From: Gammaproteobacteria bacterium
Lineage (GTDB): Bacteria; Pseudomonadota; Gammaproteobacteria; Steroidobacterales; GCA-2729495
Assembly (NCBI GenBank): GCA_030429685.1
Contig: JAUIEY010000027.1
Coordinates: 1 to 15,172, forward strand
DNA: 15,172 bases
Direction of reading: 5' to 3'
Part shown: one piece after another, positions 5,376 to 13,352 of the stretch
Position numbering within the stretch: position 1 is the stretch's first letter
Layout: each line of letters starts with the position of its first letter
Made by a program: the position numbers and the translations under genes
Notes under the pieces: model-generated
Seen by the model: only the letters and a program-made list of their open reading frames with translations
Databases searched by the model: none
Told to the model about the DNA's origin: nothing

Positions 5376-7070
5376 TTGTCGCGCGTCAGCACCTATTTGT
5401 TCTGCGCGTTGCTGCTGGCCGCCTGCAGTCAGACTCCGGTGGCACGCGACGCCGATGTCATCGTCGTCGGCGCCGGCATTGCCGGGCTGGCGGCCGCCCT
5501 GGAAGCGTCCGGGCAGGGTGCGCAAGTACTTCTTATTGACGCCAATTCGGTAGGCGGCGGCCACGCTGTCAAAGCCGGCGGCTTCGCGCTGGTGGACACC
5601 GAATTACAGCGCAGCAAGGGCATTCAGGATTCGCCGGATCTGGCATTCGGTGACTGGGCTCTGCGTGGCAAAAACCCAGATGCATTCTGGGCCTGGCGCT
5701 ATGCTGAAAATTCCGCGCGCGACGTTTACGACTGGCTGGTCGGCAAGGGCGTAGGCTTTCACATGATCCTGCCCACCAACGAAGACAGTGTGCCGCGTTT
5801 TCATTTCACGCGCGGCACCGCAGTCAATGCCGTGGTGCCGCTGCTGCGGGAAATGCTCTACGACACCAATATAGAGTTCCGCTGGAACACGCGCGCGATA
5901 GCGCTGTCCCGTCTGGGAGGTCGTATAAACGGCGTACTGACCCGCAACGAACGCACCGGTGTCGAGCAGCTATACCGCGCGAATGCCGTCGTGCTGGCCA
6001 CCGGCGGCCTGCAGAATAACCTGGCCGAGGTGCGCGCCAACTGGACCGCCGACGCAGCGGAACCACGCCGCCTGCTGAAAGGTGCAGGCCGGTTTGCTAC
6101 AGGGGACGGTTACCGGATGGCGGCCTGGGCTGGTGCCGAACTCAAAAATATGGATCGGCAGGTTACCTTCAACAACGGCATCCCTGATCCGCGCGACACC
6201 AGCGGCGAACATGGCTTGCTGGCGCAGAACCCGATGGCAATCTGGGTGAATGCGGTGGGCCACCGGTTTGTCGATGAAAGTGCCAATATCCGCGTTGTTA
6301 CCGAAGCCACCCGGGGTTTCGATGACCCGGGGTACTGGATGGTTTTTGATGCCGAAGGCGCGCGACGCATGGTTGTGCGCGGCGCGCCATGGCTGTCACG
6401 CGAAACCATTCGTGATGACGTGCTGCACAACCCGCGCATTACCAGCCATGCGGATACCCTGCAGGATCTCGCCCGACAGGCCGGCTTGCCGGAGCACGGT
6501 CTGCAGACGACGGTGGAGACCTGGAATCGCATGGTAGCTGCAGGCGAGGATTTCAAATTTCAGCGCTTCAGTAAAATCGCGCCGCCCGACCGGACTGTGC
6601 GGCAGATCGTGACGCCACCGTTTTACGCCATGCGCACGTTTCCCATGACGCGCAAAAACATGGGCGGCCCGGCCATCAACCATCGTGGCCAGATGCTCAA
6701 CGATAAACGAGTACCGATACCGGGATTGTATGCCGCAGGCGAACTGACCGGCGTCGCAGGAATCAACGGCAGCTATGGCGGTGCCGGCACGTTTCTGGGT
6801 CCGTCGGTAATGCTGGGACGCATTGCGGGCACTGCCGCAGCCGAGGACGCCGGCGTGGCATTAAGCTATCGCAGCAGCGGCGCACGCAATGCCGCGGGCC
6901 AGGCGCGGCCAGGCGCCGAAGGCTACTGGCATTTTGATGTGTCACACAAGCTGGTAAGCGAACGCGGTTACAGCTGCGACAAATGCCATTCAGAAACGAA
7001 TCCCATGCAACCAGCCGCAAGCCGCGCTATTTTGCTGGCCCGGCTGGACACCTGCACATTGTGTCATTGA
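5376..7070 (+). CDS. FAD-dependent flavocytochrome-like lipoprotein with C-terminal CxxCH haem motifs
   Basis: From TTG at 5376 the protein is 564 aa and opens with a lipoprotein signal: MSRVSTYLFCALLLAAC, lipobox LAAC, acylated Cys17. Longer in-frame starts back to 5256 would overlap the preceding gene and bury this signal. The body is an FAD-binding-2 (fumarate reductase / 3-ketosteroid dehydrogenase-like) flavoprotein: dinucleotide motif VIVVGAGIAGL (28-38), GGHAVKAGG, a second FAD region VVLATGGLQNN, GHRFVDE, NMGGPAINHRGQ, and a closing GINGSYGGAGTFLGPS. The HHTMGG-type catalytic His of fumarate reductases is not seen (the site reads TRKNMGG), so the electron acceptor or donor is unknown. 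The last 31 residues hold CDKCH (534-538) and CTLCH (560-564), the second ending at the stop codon: two probable c-type haems. Export, haems and lipid anchor place it in the periplasm as an electron-transfer dehydrogenase or reductase. It follows the unknown 200-aa gene by 14 bp. No good ribosome-binding site precedes the TTG. Confidence 0.87.
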   Translation: MSRVSTYLFCALLLAACSQTPVARDADVIVVGAGIAGLAAALEASGQGAQVLLIDANSVGGGHAVKAGGFALVDTELQRSKGIQDSPDLAFGDWALRGKNPDAFWAWRYAENSARDVYDWLVGKGVGFHMILPTNEDSVPRFHFTRGTAVNAVVPLLREMLYDTNIEFRWNTRAIALSRLGGRINGVLTRNERTGVEQLYRANAVVLATGGLQNNLAEVRANWTADAAEPRRLLKGAGRFATGDGYRMAAWAGAELKNMDRQVTFNNGIPDPRDTSGEHGLLAQNPMAIWVNAVGHRFVDESANIRVVTEATRGFDDPGYWMVFDAEGARRMVVRGAPWLSRETIRDDVLHNPRITSHADTLQDLARQAGLPEHGLQTTVETWNRMVAAGEDFKFQRFSKIAPPDRTVRQIVTPPFYAMRTFPMTRKNMGGPAINHRGQMLNDKRVPIPGLYAAGELTGVAGINGSYGGAGTFLGPSVMLGRIAGTAAAEDAGVALSYRSSGARNAAGQARPGAEGYWHFDVSHKLVSERGYSCDKCHSETNPMQPAASRAILLARLDTCTLCH

Positions 7071-7073
7071 GAG

Positions 7074-7086
7074 TGAGCCCTGCTCA
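7074..7086. repeat. Short inverted repeat between convergent genes
   Basis: TGAGC, loop CCT, GCTCA: a perfect 5-bp stem spanning the 13-bp gap between the convergent flavocytochrome and kinase genes and including the kinase stop codon. It lacks a T-run on either strand, so it is at best a weak bidirectional pause signal. Confidence 0.2.
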
Positions 7087-8130
7087 GGCAAAACATGCGG
7101 CCACCGCCGCTTCAGCCTGCTGCCGATGTGCTGCATAGTCGGTATAAAGGTTTAGTTGCCCTTCTGCCCTGATCTGGTTGTGAGTGCTGCGGTCCGGAAA
7201 GTTTTGCGCGTCCCAGCCAAAATAATTTTCGGTTAACGCATCGGCAGTGAAGCGCGCTGCGAGCTCAACCATGATGATGCCTGCCGCCGGCACAAACGCC
7301 TGCCACTCGTCCGGCTGCAGCATCGCCCTGGCCGCGGCGGCATAGCCCTGCATGGCTCCGGAAAAAAGTTCCATGTTGAACTGGCTCTGGCGCTGATCCT
7401 CTCCCCTGGGATTGCACCAGGAGCGGATGGCATCGCCGATTTCCAAGGGCAATGGCATATAGGCCAGCGTATCGAAATCCACCATGCAGATGCCGTTTCC
7501 GGTGGCAGCGTCGAACAGCAGGTTCGAGATTTTCGGATCACCATGCACCAGTCGGTCCGGCAAATCCGGCAACACCGGCAAAGCCTCGGCGGCAGCCAGT
7601 ACCCGCTCGCCCAGTAGGGCAACCGCATCGTAGTGAGGGTGCGACCGATAATTGTCCAGTGCCTGCACGAGGTTGGCCAGATGTCTGCGGGTATCGTGAA
7701 CACCCAGCCGCTCGCCATGCAAATTCAATTGCAGCGAATCCACACTGCGATGAAATCGCCCGAGCAGGCGGCCCGCCTGCACCGCCTGTTCGGGTGTTTC
7801 CAGGCGCTCGAAACAAACGCCGTCAATAAAAGTGCTGAGCCGCCAATGATAATCCCCCTGATCCACCCACAGACGCCGCGGCTCAAGGCTTGCCGGCACG
7901 GGTCGCAGCGTGGTTTCGCCCAGTTGCTCCAGCTGCCGGGTCAGCTTGTCCGTATCGCAGGTTATTTTGGGGTTGAACATGGGGTTCATCCGCTGCAATA
8001 CGTAGCGTCGGCCGTCGGTTGCCGAGACACTGAAAGTGCGGTTGATAAGACCATTGCCGAGTGGCTCTACGGCAGCATCGTCCAGCCCATATTGGCTCAA
8101 TACCTGCCTGACTTCGTCAACAATATTCAT
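7084..8130 (-). CDS. Aminoglycoside-phosphotransferase-fold kinase, N-acetylhexosamine-kinase (NahK)-like
   Basis: A 348-aa cytoplasmic kinase of the APH/choline-kinase fold. The N-terminal lobe has a glycine-rich turn (PLGNGLINRTFSV) and RRYVLQRMN, whose wording YVLQRxN resembles NahK-type sugar kinases. The C-terminal lobe has the Brenner motif VHGDPKISNLLFD (His196, Asp198, Asn203) and the metal-binding MVDFDT (Asp218/Asp220). A late ENYFGWDAQNFPDRSTHNQIRAEGQ segment also recalls that branch. The probable role is ATP-dependent phosphorylation of a sugar or other small alcohol; the substrate is inferred, and a homoserine- or choline-kinase-like role is possible. I chose ATG 8128-8130; an upstream in-frame TTG at 8146-8148 lies inside a palindrome and is less likely. 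It is convergent with the flavocytochrome (13-bp gap) and divergent from the MFS gene at 8224, with no sugar-pathway neighbour. Confidence 0.87.
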   Translation of the reverse strand: MNIVDEVRQVLSQYGLDDAAVEPLGNGLINRTFSVSATDGRRYVLQRMNPMFNPKITCDTDKLTRQLEQLGETTLRPVPASLEPRRLWVDQGDYHWRLSTFIDGVCFERLETPEQAVQAGRLLGRFHRSVDSLQLNLHGERLGVHDTRRHLANLVQALDNYRSHPHYDAVALLGERVLAAAEALPVLPDLPDRLVHGDPKISNLLFDAATGNGICMVDFDTLAYMPLPLEIGDAIRSWCNPRGEDQRQSQFNMELFSGAMQGYAAAARAMLQPDEWQAFVPAAGIIMVELAARFTADALTENYFGWDAQNFPDRSTHNQIRAEGQLNLYTDYAAHRQQAEAAVAACFA

Positions 8131-8136
8131 CAGGCA

Positions 8137-8148
8137 TTGAGGCCTCAA
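8137..8148. promoter_or_regulatory. 12-bp perfect palindrome upstream of kinase gene
   Basis: TTGAGGCCTCAA is its own reverse complement and ends seven bases before the kinase ATG, in the 93-bp divergent region shared with the MFS gene. The rest of that region is AT-rich, with a second, weaker repeat ATTAA-GTAT-TTAAT (8202-8215) just before the MFS start. Either could be a regulator site; I see no convincing -35/-10 pair for either gene here. Confidence 0.35.
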
Positions 8149-8223
8149 ATTTACTGGTTGATAAAAATCACTGCCGATTCAGCGACAGCGCCGGAATATC
8201 AATTAAGTATTTAATCATGCACA

Positions 8224-9576
8224 ATGCGCCCTCCCTATAGCCAGCGTTTTGTGCCCATGCCTGACCACCGCTCTCTTGATATTGACGCGAACCAGCGGCG
8301 CATCGGCCCGATCTGGCTGAGCCCGGGAGTCCTGCCACGCCATGCGCTGGTGTTGTTTCTTTCCGGCGCACTGGCCATCGGCTTTGTCAATCTGGTCGGG
8401 CTGATTCAACCCCTGTTGCTGCAGGAGCAGCTGGGCATGACGGGCGGTGAAGGTTCGTTCACCGCGACCCTGTACATTATTGCTGAAATCACCACGCTGC
8501 TGGTTGCCGCACCACTAGCCAACCTGTCCGACATCGTCGGCCGTCGGCCAATTTTTAGCAGCGGCTTCGTGATTACCTGCCTGATGCTGATCGTTTATCC
8601 GCTGGCAGAATCGCAAAGTGAATTGCTGTTTTATCGTGTGTTCATGTCGGTGGGTATTGCCTGTTGCACCACCATGATTGCTTCGATCATGGCAGACTAC
8701 CCGCAGAATGCCTCACGCGGCAAATTCATCGCGTTGAATGGCATTTTCTCGGCCATAGGCGTCATTGTCGTAGGCTCCGGATTAACGCAACTGCCGCGCC
8801 TGTTTACGGCGCAGGGCTATACACCAGTCGAGGCCAGCACATATACATTGTGGATCGGATCGGCGCTGGCGCTGTTTGCCGCACTGCTTAGTTACGGCGG
8901 CCTGAAGAAAGGTCGTGCAACCGAGCATGAAGAACACCTGCCGTTTCTGGAAAATGCCCGCATCGGATTGCGGGAAATCCGTGGCAATCCGCGGCTTATC
9001 CTGGGTTGCGCGGCAACCATGCTGTCACGCGGAGACCTGACGGTGCTGGCAGCATTCTTTTCATTGTGGGTACAAAAAGTCGGCGCCGACTCGGGCATTG
9101 CCTCCGTGGACGCATCCGCAACCGCCGGGCGCCTGTTTGGCCTGACCCAGGTCGCCATGCTTTGCAGCATGCCGGTGATTGCCTCGGTGGCAGACCGCTT
9201 CGACCGCGTCACTACCCTGTGCCTGTCAATGACCATTGCCTCCATTGGCTACTTTGCGCTCGGGTTCTCACCCAATCCGTTCGAGTCGCCACTGATTTAT
9301 CTGGTCGTGGTACTCGCCGGGATGGGCGAAGCGGTGGTAATCGTCTCGGTGCCGACACTCATAGGTCAGGAAGCTCCCGCACGGTTTCGCGGTTCCATAA
9401 TCGGTGTGGCCGCCACATTCGGGGCGCTCGGGATCATTTTGACGAATCAGGCGGCCGGCTACCTGTTTGACAACTGGAGCTATCAGGGGCCGTTTGTTTT
9501 TATGGGTATACTCAATGCCCTGATGCTGATCTGGGCCGTATCCGTAAGATTGCTGGCACCGCCGCCGGTACAGTAA
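8224..9576 (+). CDS. MFS transporter
   Basis: A 450-aa inner-membrane protein with about twelve hydrophobic helices. After a roughly 37-residue hydrophilic N-terminus the first helix begins near HALVLFLSGALAIGF. MFS motif A is recognisable between helices 2 and 3 (NLSDIVGRRPIF, 100-111), and a central hydrophilic loop (KKGRATEHEEHLPFLENAR) divides the two halves. It differs clearly in sequence from the exporter at 3411-4637, so the two are not recent duplicates. The start is the first in-frame ATG (8224); an ATG at 8257 is equally possible, and neither has a strong Shine-Dalgarno sequence. The exported metallo-hydrolase begins 14 bp after the stop, so the two are probably co-transcribed, and the transporter may move the substrate or product of that enzyme. 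Substrate and direction cannot be read. Confidence 0.93.
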   Translation: MRPPYSQRFVPMPDHRSLDIDANQRRIGPIWLSPGVLPRHALVLFLSGALAIGFVNLVGLIQPLLLQEQLGMTGGEGSFTATLYIIAEITTLLVAAPLANLSDIVGRRPIFSSGFVITCLMLIVYPLAESQSELLFYRVFMSVGIACCTTMIASIMADYPQNASRGKFIALNGIFSAIGVIVVGSGLTQLPRLFTAQGYTPVEASTYTLWIGSALALFAALLSYGGLKKGRATEHEEHLPFLENARIGLREIRGNPRLILGCAATMLSRGDLTVLAAFFSLWVQKVGADSGIASVDASATAGRLFGLTQVAMLCSMPVIASVADRFDRVTTLCLSMTIASIGYFALGFSPNPFESPLIYLVVVLAGMGEAVVIVSVPTLIGQEAPARFRGSIIGVAATFGALGIILTNQAAGYLFDNWSYQGPFVFMGILNALMLIWAVSVRLLAPPPVQ

Positions 9577-9589
9577 TTCGGGAGACCTC

Positions 9590-10534
9590 ATGCGCGCGCT
9601 TCCGCTGGTTAACGCTGTTGCTGCCTTCGCCCTCGCGGCAACTGCACTGCCGGCAGCCGGACAGTTTGTACCACCGGGAATTCCGGTCAGTGAAACCGTA
9701 ACACTTGCAGATGACCTGTACAGTTTTCGCTGGGGCGCATACCGCAGCCTGTTCATGGTCACCAGTGAAGGCGTCATTGTCACCGATCCGATCTCCCCGC
9801 AAGCCGCAACCGCCTATCGTCAGGCCATCGCAAGTGTTACAGACCAGCCGGTGCGGTATGTCGTCTATTCACATGCTCACTGGGATCACGCTCGCGGCGG
9901 ACAAATCTTTAAGGATGAGGGCGCCGAGTTTGTTGCGCAGGAGCGCTGTGTAACAAACATGCAGGAATCGCCTGATCCCGATATCGTGCTGCCCGATATA
10001 ACCTTCGCCCGGAATTACAGTGTCGCCCTGGGCGGCAAGTCGCTGGATTTGTATTACTTTGGACCGAGTCATGGTACCTGCCTGATTGTCATGATCCCGC
10101 GTCCGCATAAGATGATTTACACCGTTGACCTGGTCACGCCGCGCCCTGCGGGCGGCGGTTATCTGCCATGGGACCCGCAGGTTGCTGATTTTCATTTTCA
10201 CAATGCGGTGGAATATCTGCGCCAGGTAGAAAACCTTGCCGCCGCCGATGAACTGACTGCCGTGATCGGCGCTCATCTCGTGCCTCTGCCACAGGGCAAG
10301 GGGCAGTTTGCGGCTGCTGCTGCCACGGGCCCGATAGCCACTATCCGCGAACGGCGCGAATTCTGGGAAGGCATCATGGCAGCGGTCAAGGCTGAAATGG
10401 ATAGCGGCACCGAGAGTTTCATGGTCTCGTCGCGGCTCGACCTGACACCCTGGCAAAATATTCGCGGCTTCAACAAGCGCAAGTTCAAACAACTTGTTGA
10501 TCGAATTGCGGCGTATTATGCGATCGGCAGGTAA
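9590..10534 (+). CDS. Exported metallo-beta-lactamase-fold hydrolase
   Basis: A 314-aa protein with a Sec signal peptide (MRALPLVNAVAAFALAATALPAAG, cleavage near residue 24). The metallo-beta-lactamase fold is shown by SHAHWDHARGG (His95, His97, Asp99, His100), then GPSHGT (His161), TVDLV (Asp180) and GAHLVP (His229), the full set of ligands for a two-metal site. A C-terminal helical region (about 246-314) with many basic residues is extra to the core fold. The probable role is periplasmic hydrolysis of an ester, lactone, amide or phosphodiester; there is no specific sign of beta-lactam resistance, and similar proteins accompany oxidative pathways in which they are poorly characterised. GGGAG (9580-9584) lies five bases before the ATG. 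It follows the MFS gene by 13 bp and precedes the amine oxidase by 121 bp. Confidence 0.93.
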   Translation: MRALPLVNAVAAFALAATALPAAGQFVPPGIPVSETVTLADDLYSFRWGAYRSLFMVTSEGVIVTDPISPQAATAYRQAIASVTDQPVRYVVYSHAHWDHARGGQIFKDEGAEFVAQERCVTNMQESPDPDIVLPDITFARNYSVALGGKSLDLYYFGPSHGTCLIVMIPRPHKMIYTVDLVTPRPAGGGYLPWDPQVADFHFHNAVEYLRQVENLAAADELTAVIGAHLVPLPQGKGQFAAAAATGPIATIRERREFWEGIMAAVKAEMDSGTESFMVSSRLDLTPWQNIRGFNKRKFKQLVDRIAAYYAIGR

Positions 10535-10578
10535 CCACCAGGGCACACACCGCGTCAACCTGAGTCCGGCGCAATGGT

Positions 10579-10607
10579 TTGACTGACCGCTGCCACTGGG
10601 GCATAAC
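10579..10607 (+). promoter_or_regulatory. Candidate sigma-70 promoter for the amine oxidase gene
   Basis: TTGACT (10579-10584), 17-bp spacer, CATAAC (10602-10607): five of six and four of six matches to the consensus, within the only sizeable gap between the metallo-hydrolase and the amine oxidase. The start of transcription would fall near 10614, leaving a leader of about 40 nt with the ribosome-binding site GGAG at 10645-10648. Confidence 0.45.
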
Positions 10608-10655
10608 TAGCGGCATTCGGGGCTTGCCCGGCCCAGACAGGAACGGAGATACCGC

Positions 10656-12116
10656 ATGAATGATTCGCGTCACGGCCCGACTGCCGTAACCCGCCGCACT
10701 GTACTCAAAGCCATGGGTGCGGCGCCGCTTATGGCGGCATCCGGTCCGGTGCGGGCACTGAATAAAACCGATGCGATTGTCATCGGCGCCGGCCTCTCCG
10801 GTCTGAATGCGGCACTGCTGCTTGAAGGTGCCGGGCTCAGCGTAAAAGTGCTCGAAGGGCGGAATCGCATCGGCGGACGCGTGCAGTCATTACGCAATAT
10901 TCCCGGCAGCCCCGAGGTAGGCGGTACTGCTTTTGCCCCGGGGTACGCGCGGCTGGTGGATGCGGCCAATAAGTACGGCGTTGGCCTGGTAGACATTACG
11001 CCCACTATTCCCTACTTCATGAACCAGCAGATTTATCTGCAGGACCAGTTCATTTCGAATCAGGACTGGGCGACCAGTGCGCTGAACCCTTTTCCTGACC
11101 AGTTCAAAAAAATTCCGCCCAACGCTTATTTCAATGTCCTGATGGGCGCGATTAATCCGCTCAAGAACAGTGACGAATGGGTCAGTCCGGCAAACGCCAG
11201 CCTCGATATCTCGCTGCATGACTGGCTGGTGAAAATGGGTCAATCAGAGGCAGCTATCGAGCTTGCCTATAACACCAACCCGACGCATGGCATGTCGGCA
11301 CATGACATTTCGGCATTGCTGGTTATGTTCGCTGCCACTTTCGGCACCAAGCAACGCGAGCTGACTGCAAACAACGCCATCAAGGGTTACACCGCGGCGA
11401 ACGGCAACCAGTCCATACCGGAAGCCATGGCCAATGCACTGAAGAATGAAGTGCAACTGCAAAGCACCGTGACCGGCATCCGCACCAACAGCAGCGGCGC
11501 GGAAGTACACCTGGCCGACGGCACCGTGCACCGCGCCGACCGCGTTATCTGCTCGGTGCCGTGCACGGTACTGCGACGCATAAAAATTGATCCGCTGCTG
11601 AGCGGTAAACAGGCGCTGGGTGTGCGTACGCTGGATTCACAAAAAATCAATCAGCTGCATGTGGTGCCGAAGTCGCCGTTCTGGGAAAAGGACGGCATGT
11701 CGCCCACCATGTTTACCGACAGCCTCGCCGGGATGGTGATCGCGGAGCACAAGGGCGCCGATCCGCGTGATGTCACCAGTTTGAGCATCTGGCTGCGCGG
11801 CGAACGGGCCGCCTGGTGCGATCAGGTAAACCAGCAAGTGGCTATTGATGCCGTTATTGCCGATCTGGAACGTATCCGTCCGGCCGCCAAGGGGCAGCTG
11901 GAGGTTCTTGGCTATAAATCCTGGTACCGCGATCAGTTTTCCTCCGGCGACTGGGCAATATGGGCGCCGGGTCAGGTCTCCGGCTTCTTCCATGAACTTG
12001 CCAAACCGCACGGCCGACTGCATTTTTGCGGCGAACACACGGCGGTGGCGAACCGTGGCATGGAAGGCGCCATGGAATCCGGCGAACGGGTTGCTATGGA
12101 AATCCTGCTGGCCTGA
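10656..12116 (+). CDS. Tat-exported flavin-containing amine oxidase (monoamine oxidase family)
   Basis: A 486-aa FAD enzyme. The N-terminus carries a twin-arginine leader (TRRTVLKAMG, residues 12-21, then a short hydrophobic stretch ending near GPVRA), consistent with export after FAD is bound. The dinucleotide-binding motif AIVIGAGLSGLNAA (40-53) is followed by the diagnostic amine-oxidase sequence EGRNRIGGRV. DRVICSVP is the second FAD-contact strand, and the C-terminal FCGEHTAVANRGMEGAMESG (457-476) is the conserved flavin-binding end. It would oxidise an amine or related C-N or C-C substrate with O2 or another acceptor in the periplasm; the substrate is unknown, and this family also includes desaturases and amino-acid oxidases. 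GGAG lies seven bases before the ATG. It probably has its own promoter but may be read through from the MFS/metallo-hydrolase pair. It is convergent with the HlyD-type gene, 21 bp away, with no clear terminator between. Confidence 0.93.
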   Translation: MNDSRHGPTAVTRRTVLKAMGAAPLMAASGPVRALNKTDAIVIGAGLSGLNAALLLEGAGLSVKVLEGRNRIGGRVQSLRNIPGSPEVGGTAFAPGYARLVDAANKYGVGLVDITPTIPYFMNQQIYLQDQFISNQDWATSALNPFPDQFKKIPPNAYFNVLMGAINPLKNSDEWVSPANASLDISLHDWLVKMGQSEAAIELAYNTNPTHGMSAHDISALLVMFAATFGTKQRELTANNAIKGYTAANGNQSIPEAMANALKNEVQLQSTVTGIRTNSSGAEVHLADGTVHRADRVICSVPCTVLRRIKIDPLLSGKQALGVRTLDSQKINQLHVVPKSPFWEKDGMSPTMFTDSLAGMVIAEHKGADPRDVTSLSIWLRGERAAWCDQVNQQVAIDAVIADLERIRPAAKGQLEVLGYKSWYRDQFSSGDWAIWAPGQVSGFFHELAKPHGRLHFCGEHTAVANRGMEGAMESGERVAMEILLA

Positions 12117-12137
12117 TTGAGCCGGGATACCTGAACT

Positions 12138-13346
12138 CTAGTCGCGCGGCTGCACGCGCACGCCGTCTGCCACCTGGTCACCGGGGTGTATGATAATGCG
12201 CTCACCCGATTCCAGACCGGCTACGATCTCGGCTTCCAGACCGCTGCGTTTGCCGACTTCCACAAAGCGCCGTTCGGCCTCACCGTCATTATCGACAAAC
12301 AATGCCCATTTGCCGTTGTCACGAAACAGCGCTGTTAGCGGCACCTTGACCAGGTCGCTGCCTTCCCAGAGCACAATGCGCAGATCGACCTGATAACCAT
12401 GACCCAGCCGGGACCATTGTTGTGGCTCACTGACAAAATCAACAATGACATTGACGCGTTGCTCTTCGATACCGAGCGCTGACACCTTGGTAAAACCGAA
12501 CGGCTCAACCCGTCTGACCCGACCCTCGAGCGGCTCGTCACCGCCCCAGCCGTCTATGATGACGCGCTGACCGGCAGCGACTTTCACCGCATCGGCTGAT
12601 AACAGGTCAACAACGATTTCCAGGTCCCGCGAATCGCCGATTTCCAGCAGCGGTTCGCCGGCAGGCACCACGCCTTCGCTTTCCTGAAACACGCGCAGGA
12701 TCACGCCGTCTACAGGCGAGGAAATCGGCACACACTCGCAGTCCCCTGGCGCAGGACGCCCCTGCGTCGGCGACAACAGTTCGGCTCTGGCGCGCTCGAG
12801 CTCAAAGTTTTTTACCTGCAGGGCCGCAAGTTTGGTCGCATAAGTCGCCTTGGTGGTTTTCTGCAGTCGCTCGGCATCGTCCAGTTCACGCCGGGAGATG
12901 GTGTTGTCGACAATCAGCTCGCGCGCACGATCCAGCTCGGCCCTCGCGAACTCCAGCTCCGCCAGCGCCTGATCGACCTCAGCCTGAGCCAGCGCCGTGG
13001 CCGACTCCGCCGACCGGACTGCTGCCTGCGCCTGCGCCTCACTGCGAAAATCGAGGAAAGTCGGATCAACCGGTTCAATTTCGGCCAGCACGCTTGTATT
13101 GGCCACCACGTTGTCGCCGGCTTCCGCCTCAATACGCAGCATCCGTCCGGCCACCGGCGCAGACAGTACAAATACATCGCGTACCCGGGTTTCACCCTCC
13201 TCGTCGATGGTAACGACCAGTTCGCCGGGTTCCAGCAACATCGTATCGACGGGCACGGCCTGCGGCCGGAATGCAATAAACAGGCTGAGCAGCACGGCAC
13301 CGCCGAGTATGGCCCATAGCAAATTGCGTCTTTCGTGTGCCTTCAT
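12138..13346 (-). CDS. HlyD/RND-type periplasmic adaptor (membrane-fusion) subunit of an ABC efflux system
   Basis: A 402-aa adaptor. A short basic head precedes one membrane anchor (about 9-26). The first lipoyl half (VFVLSAPVAGRMLRIEAEAGD, 58-78) leads into a long Ala/Glu/Arg/Leu-rich coiled-coil hairpin (about 100-190), then the second lipoyl half (ISSPVDGVILRVFQESEGVV, 208-227), and beta-barrel and membrane-proximal domains to the end. It joins the inner-membrane permease to an outer-membrane channel. The start is an ATG with AGGGA ten bases upstream inside the permease 3' end; the genes are 6 bp apart, a clear operon. An unusual CEC pair (Cys203, Cys205) lies at the edge of the second lipoyl half in an otherwise cysteine-free protein. 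It could form a disulfide or bind metal. The substrate of the pump is unknown. Confidence 0.95.
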   Translation of the reverse strand: MKAHERRNLLWAILGGAVLLSLFIAFRPQAVPVDTMLLEPGELVVTIDEEGETRVRDVFVLSAPVAGRMLRIEAEAGDNVVANTSVLAEIEPVDPTFLDFRSEAQAQAAVRSAESATALAQAEVDQALAELEFARAELDRARELIVDNTISRRELDDAERLQKTTKATYATKLAALQVKNFELERARAELLSPTQGRPAPGDCECVPISSPVDGVILRVFQESEGVVPAGEPLLEIGDSRDLEIVVDLLSADAVKVAAGQRVIIDGWGGDEPLEGRVRRVEPFGFTKVSALGIEEQRVNVIVDFVSEPQQWSRLGHGYQVDLRIVLWEGSDLVKVPLTALFRDNGKWALFVDNDGEAERRFVEVGKRSGLEAEIVAGLESGERIIIHPGDQVADGVRVQPRD

Positions 13347-13352
13347 ACCGGA

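Noticed and set aside
5376..7070. Naming the flavoprotein a fumarate reductase
   Set aside because: The HHTMGG-type catalytic His is replaced by RK in TRKNMGG, and the closing motif GSYGGAGTFLGPS is closer to ketosteroid-dehydrogenase-like members; only the fold is supported.
7074..7086. TGAGC-CCT-GCTCA as an intrinsic terminator
   Set aside because: The stem is only 5 bp and neither strand has a following T-run; recorded only as a weak repeat.
9590..10534. Calling the metallo-hydrolase a beta-lactamase
   Set aside because: The metal-binding residues are shared by the whole superfamily, and nothing specific to beta-lactam hydrolysis is seen.
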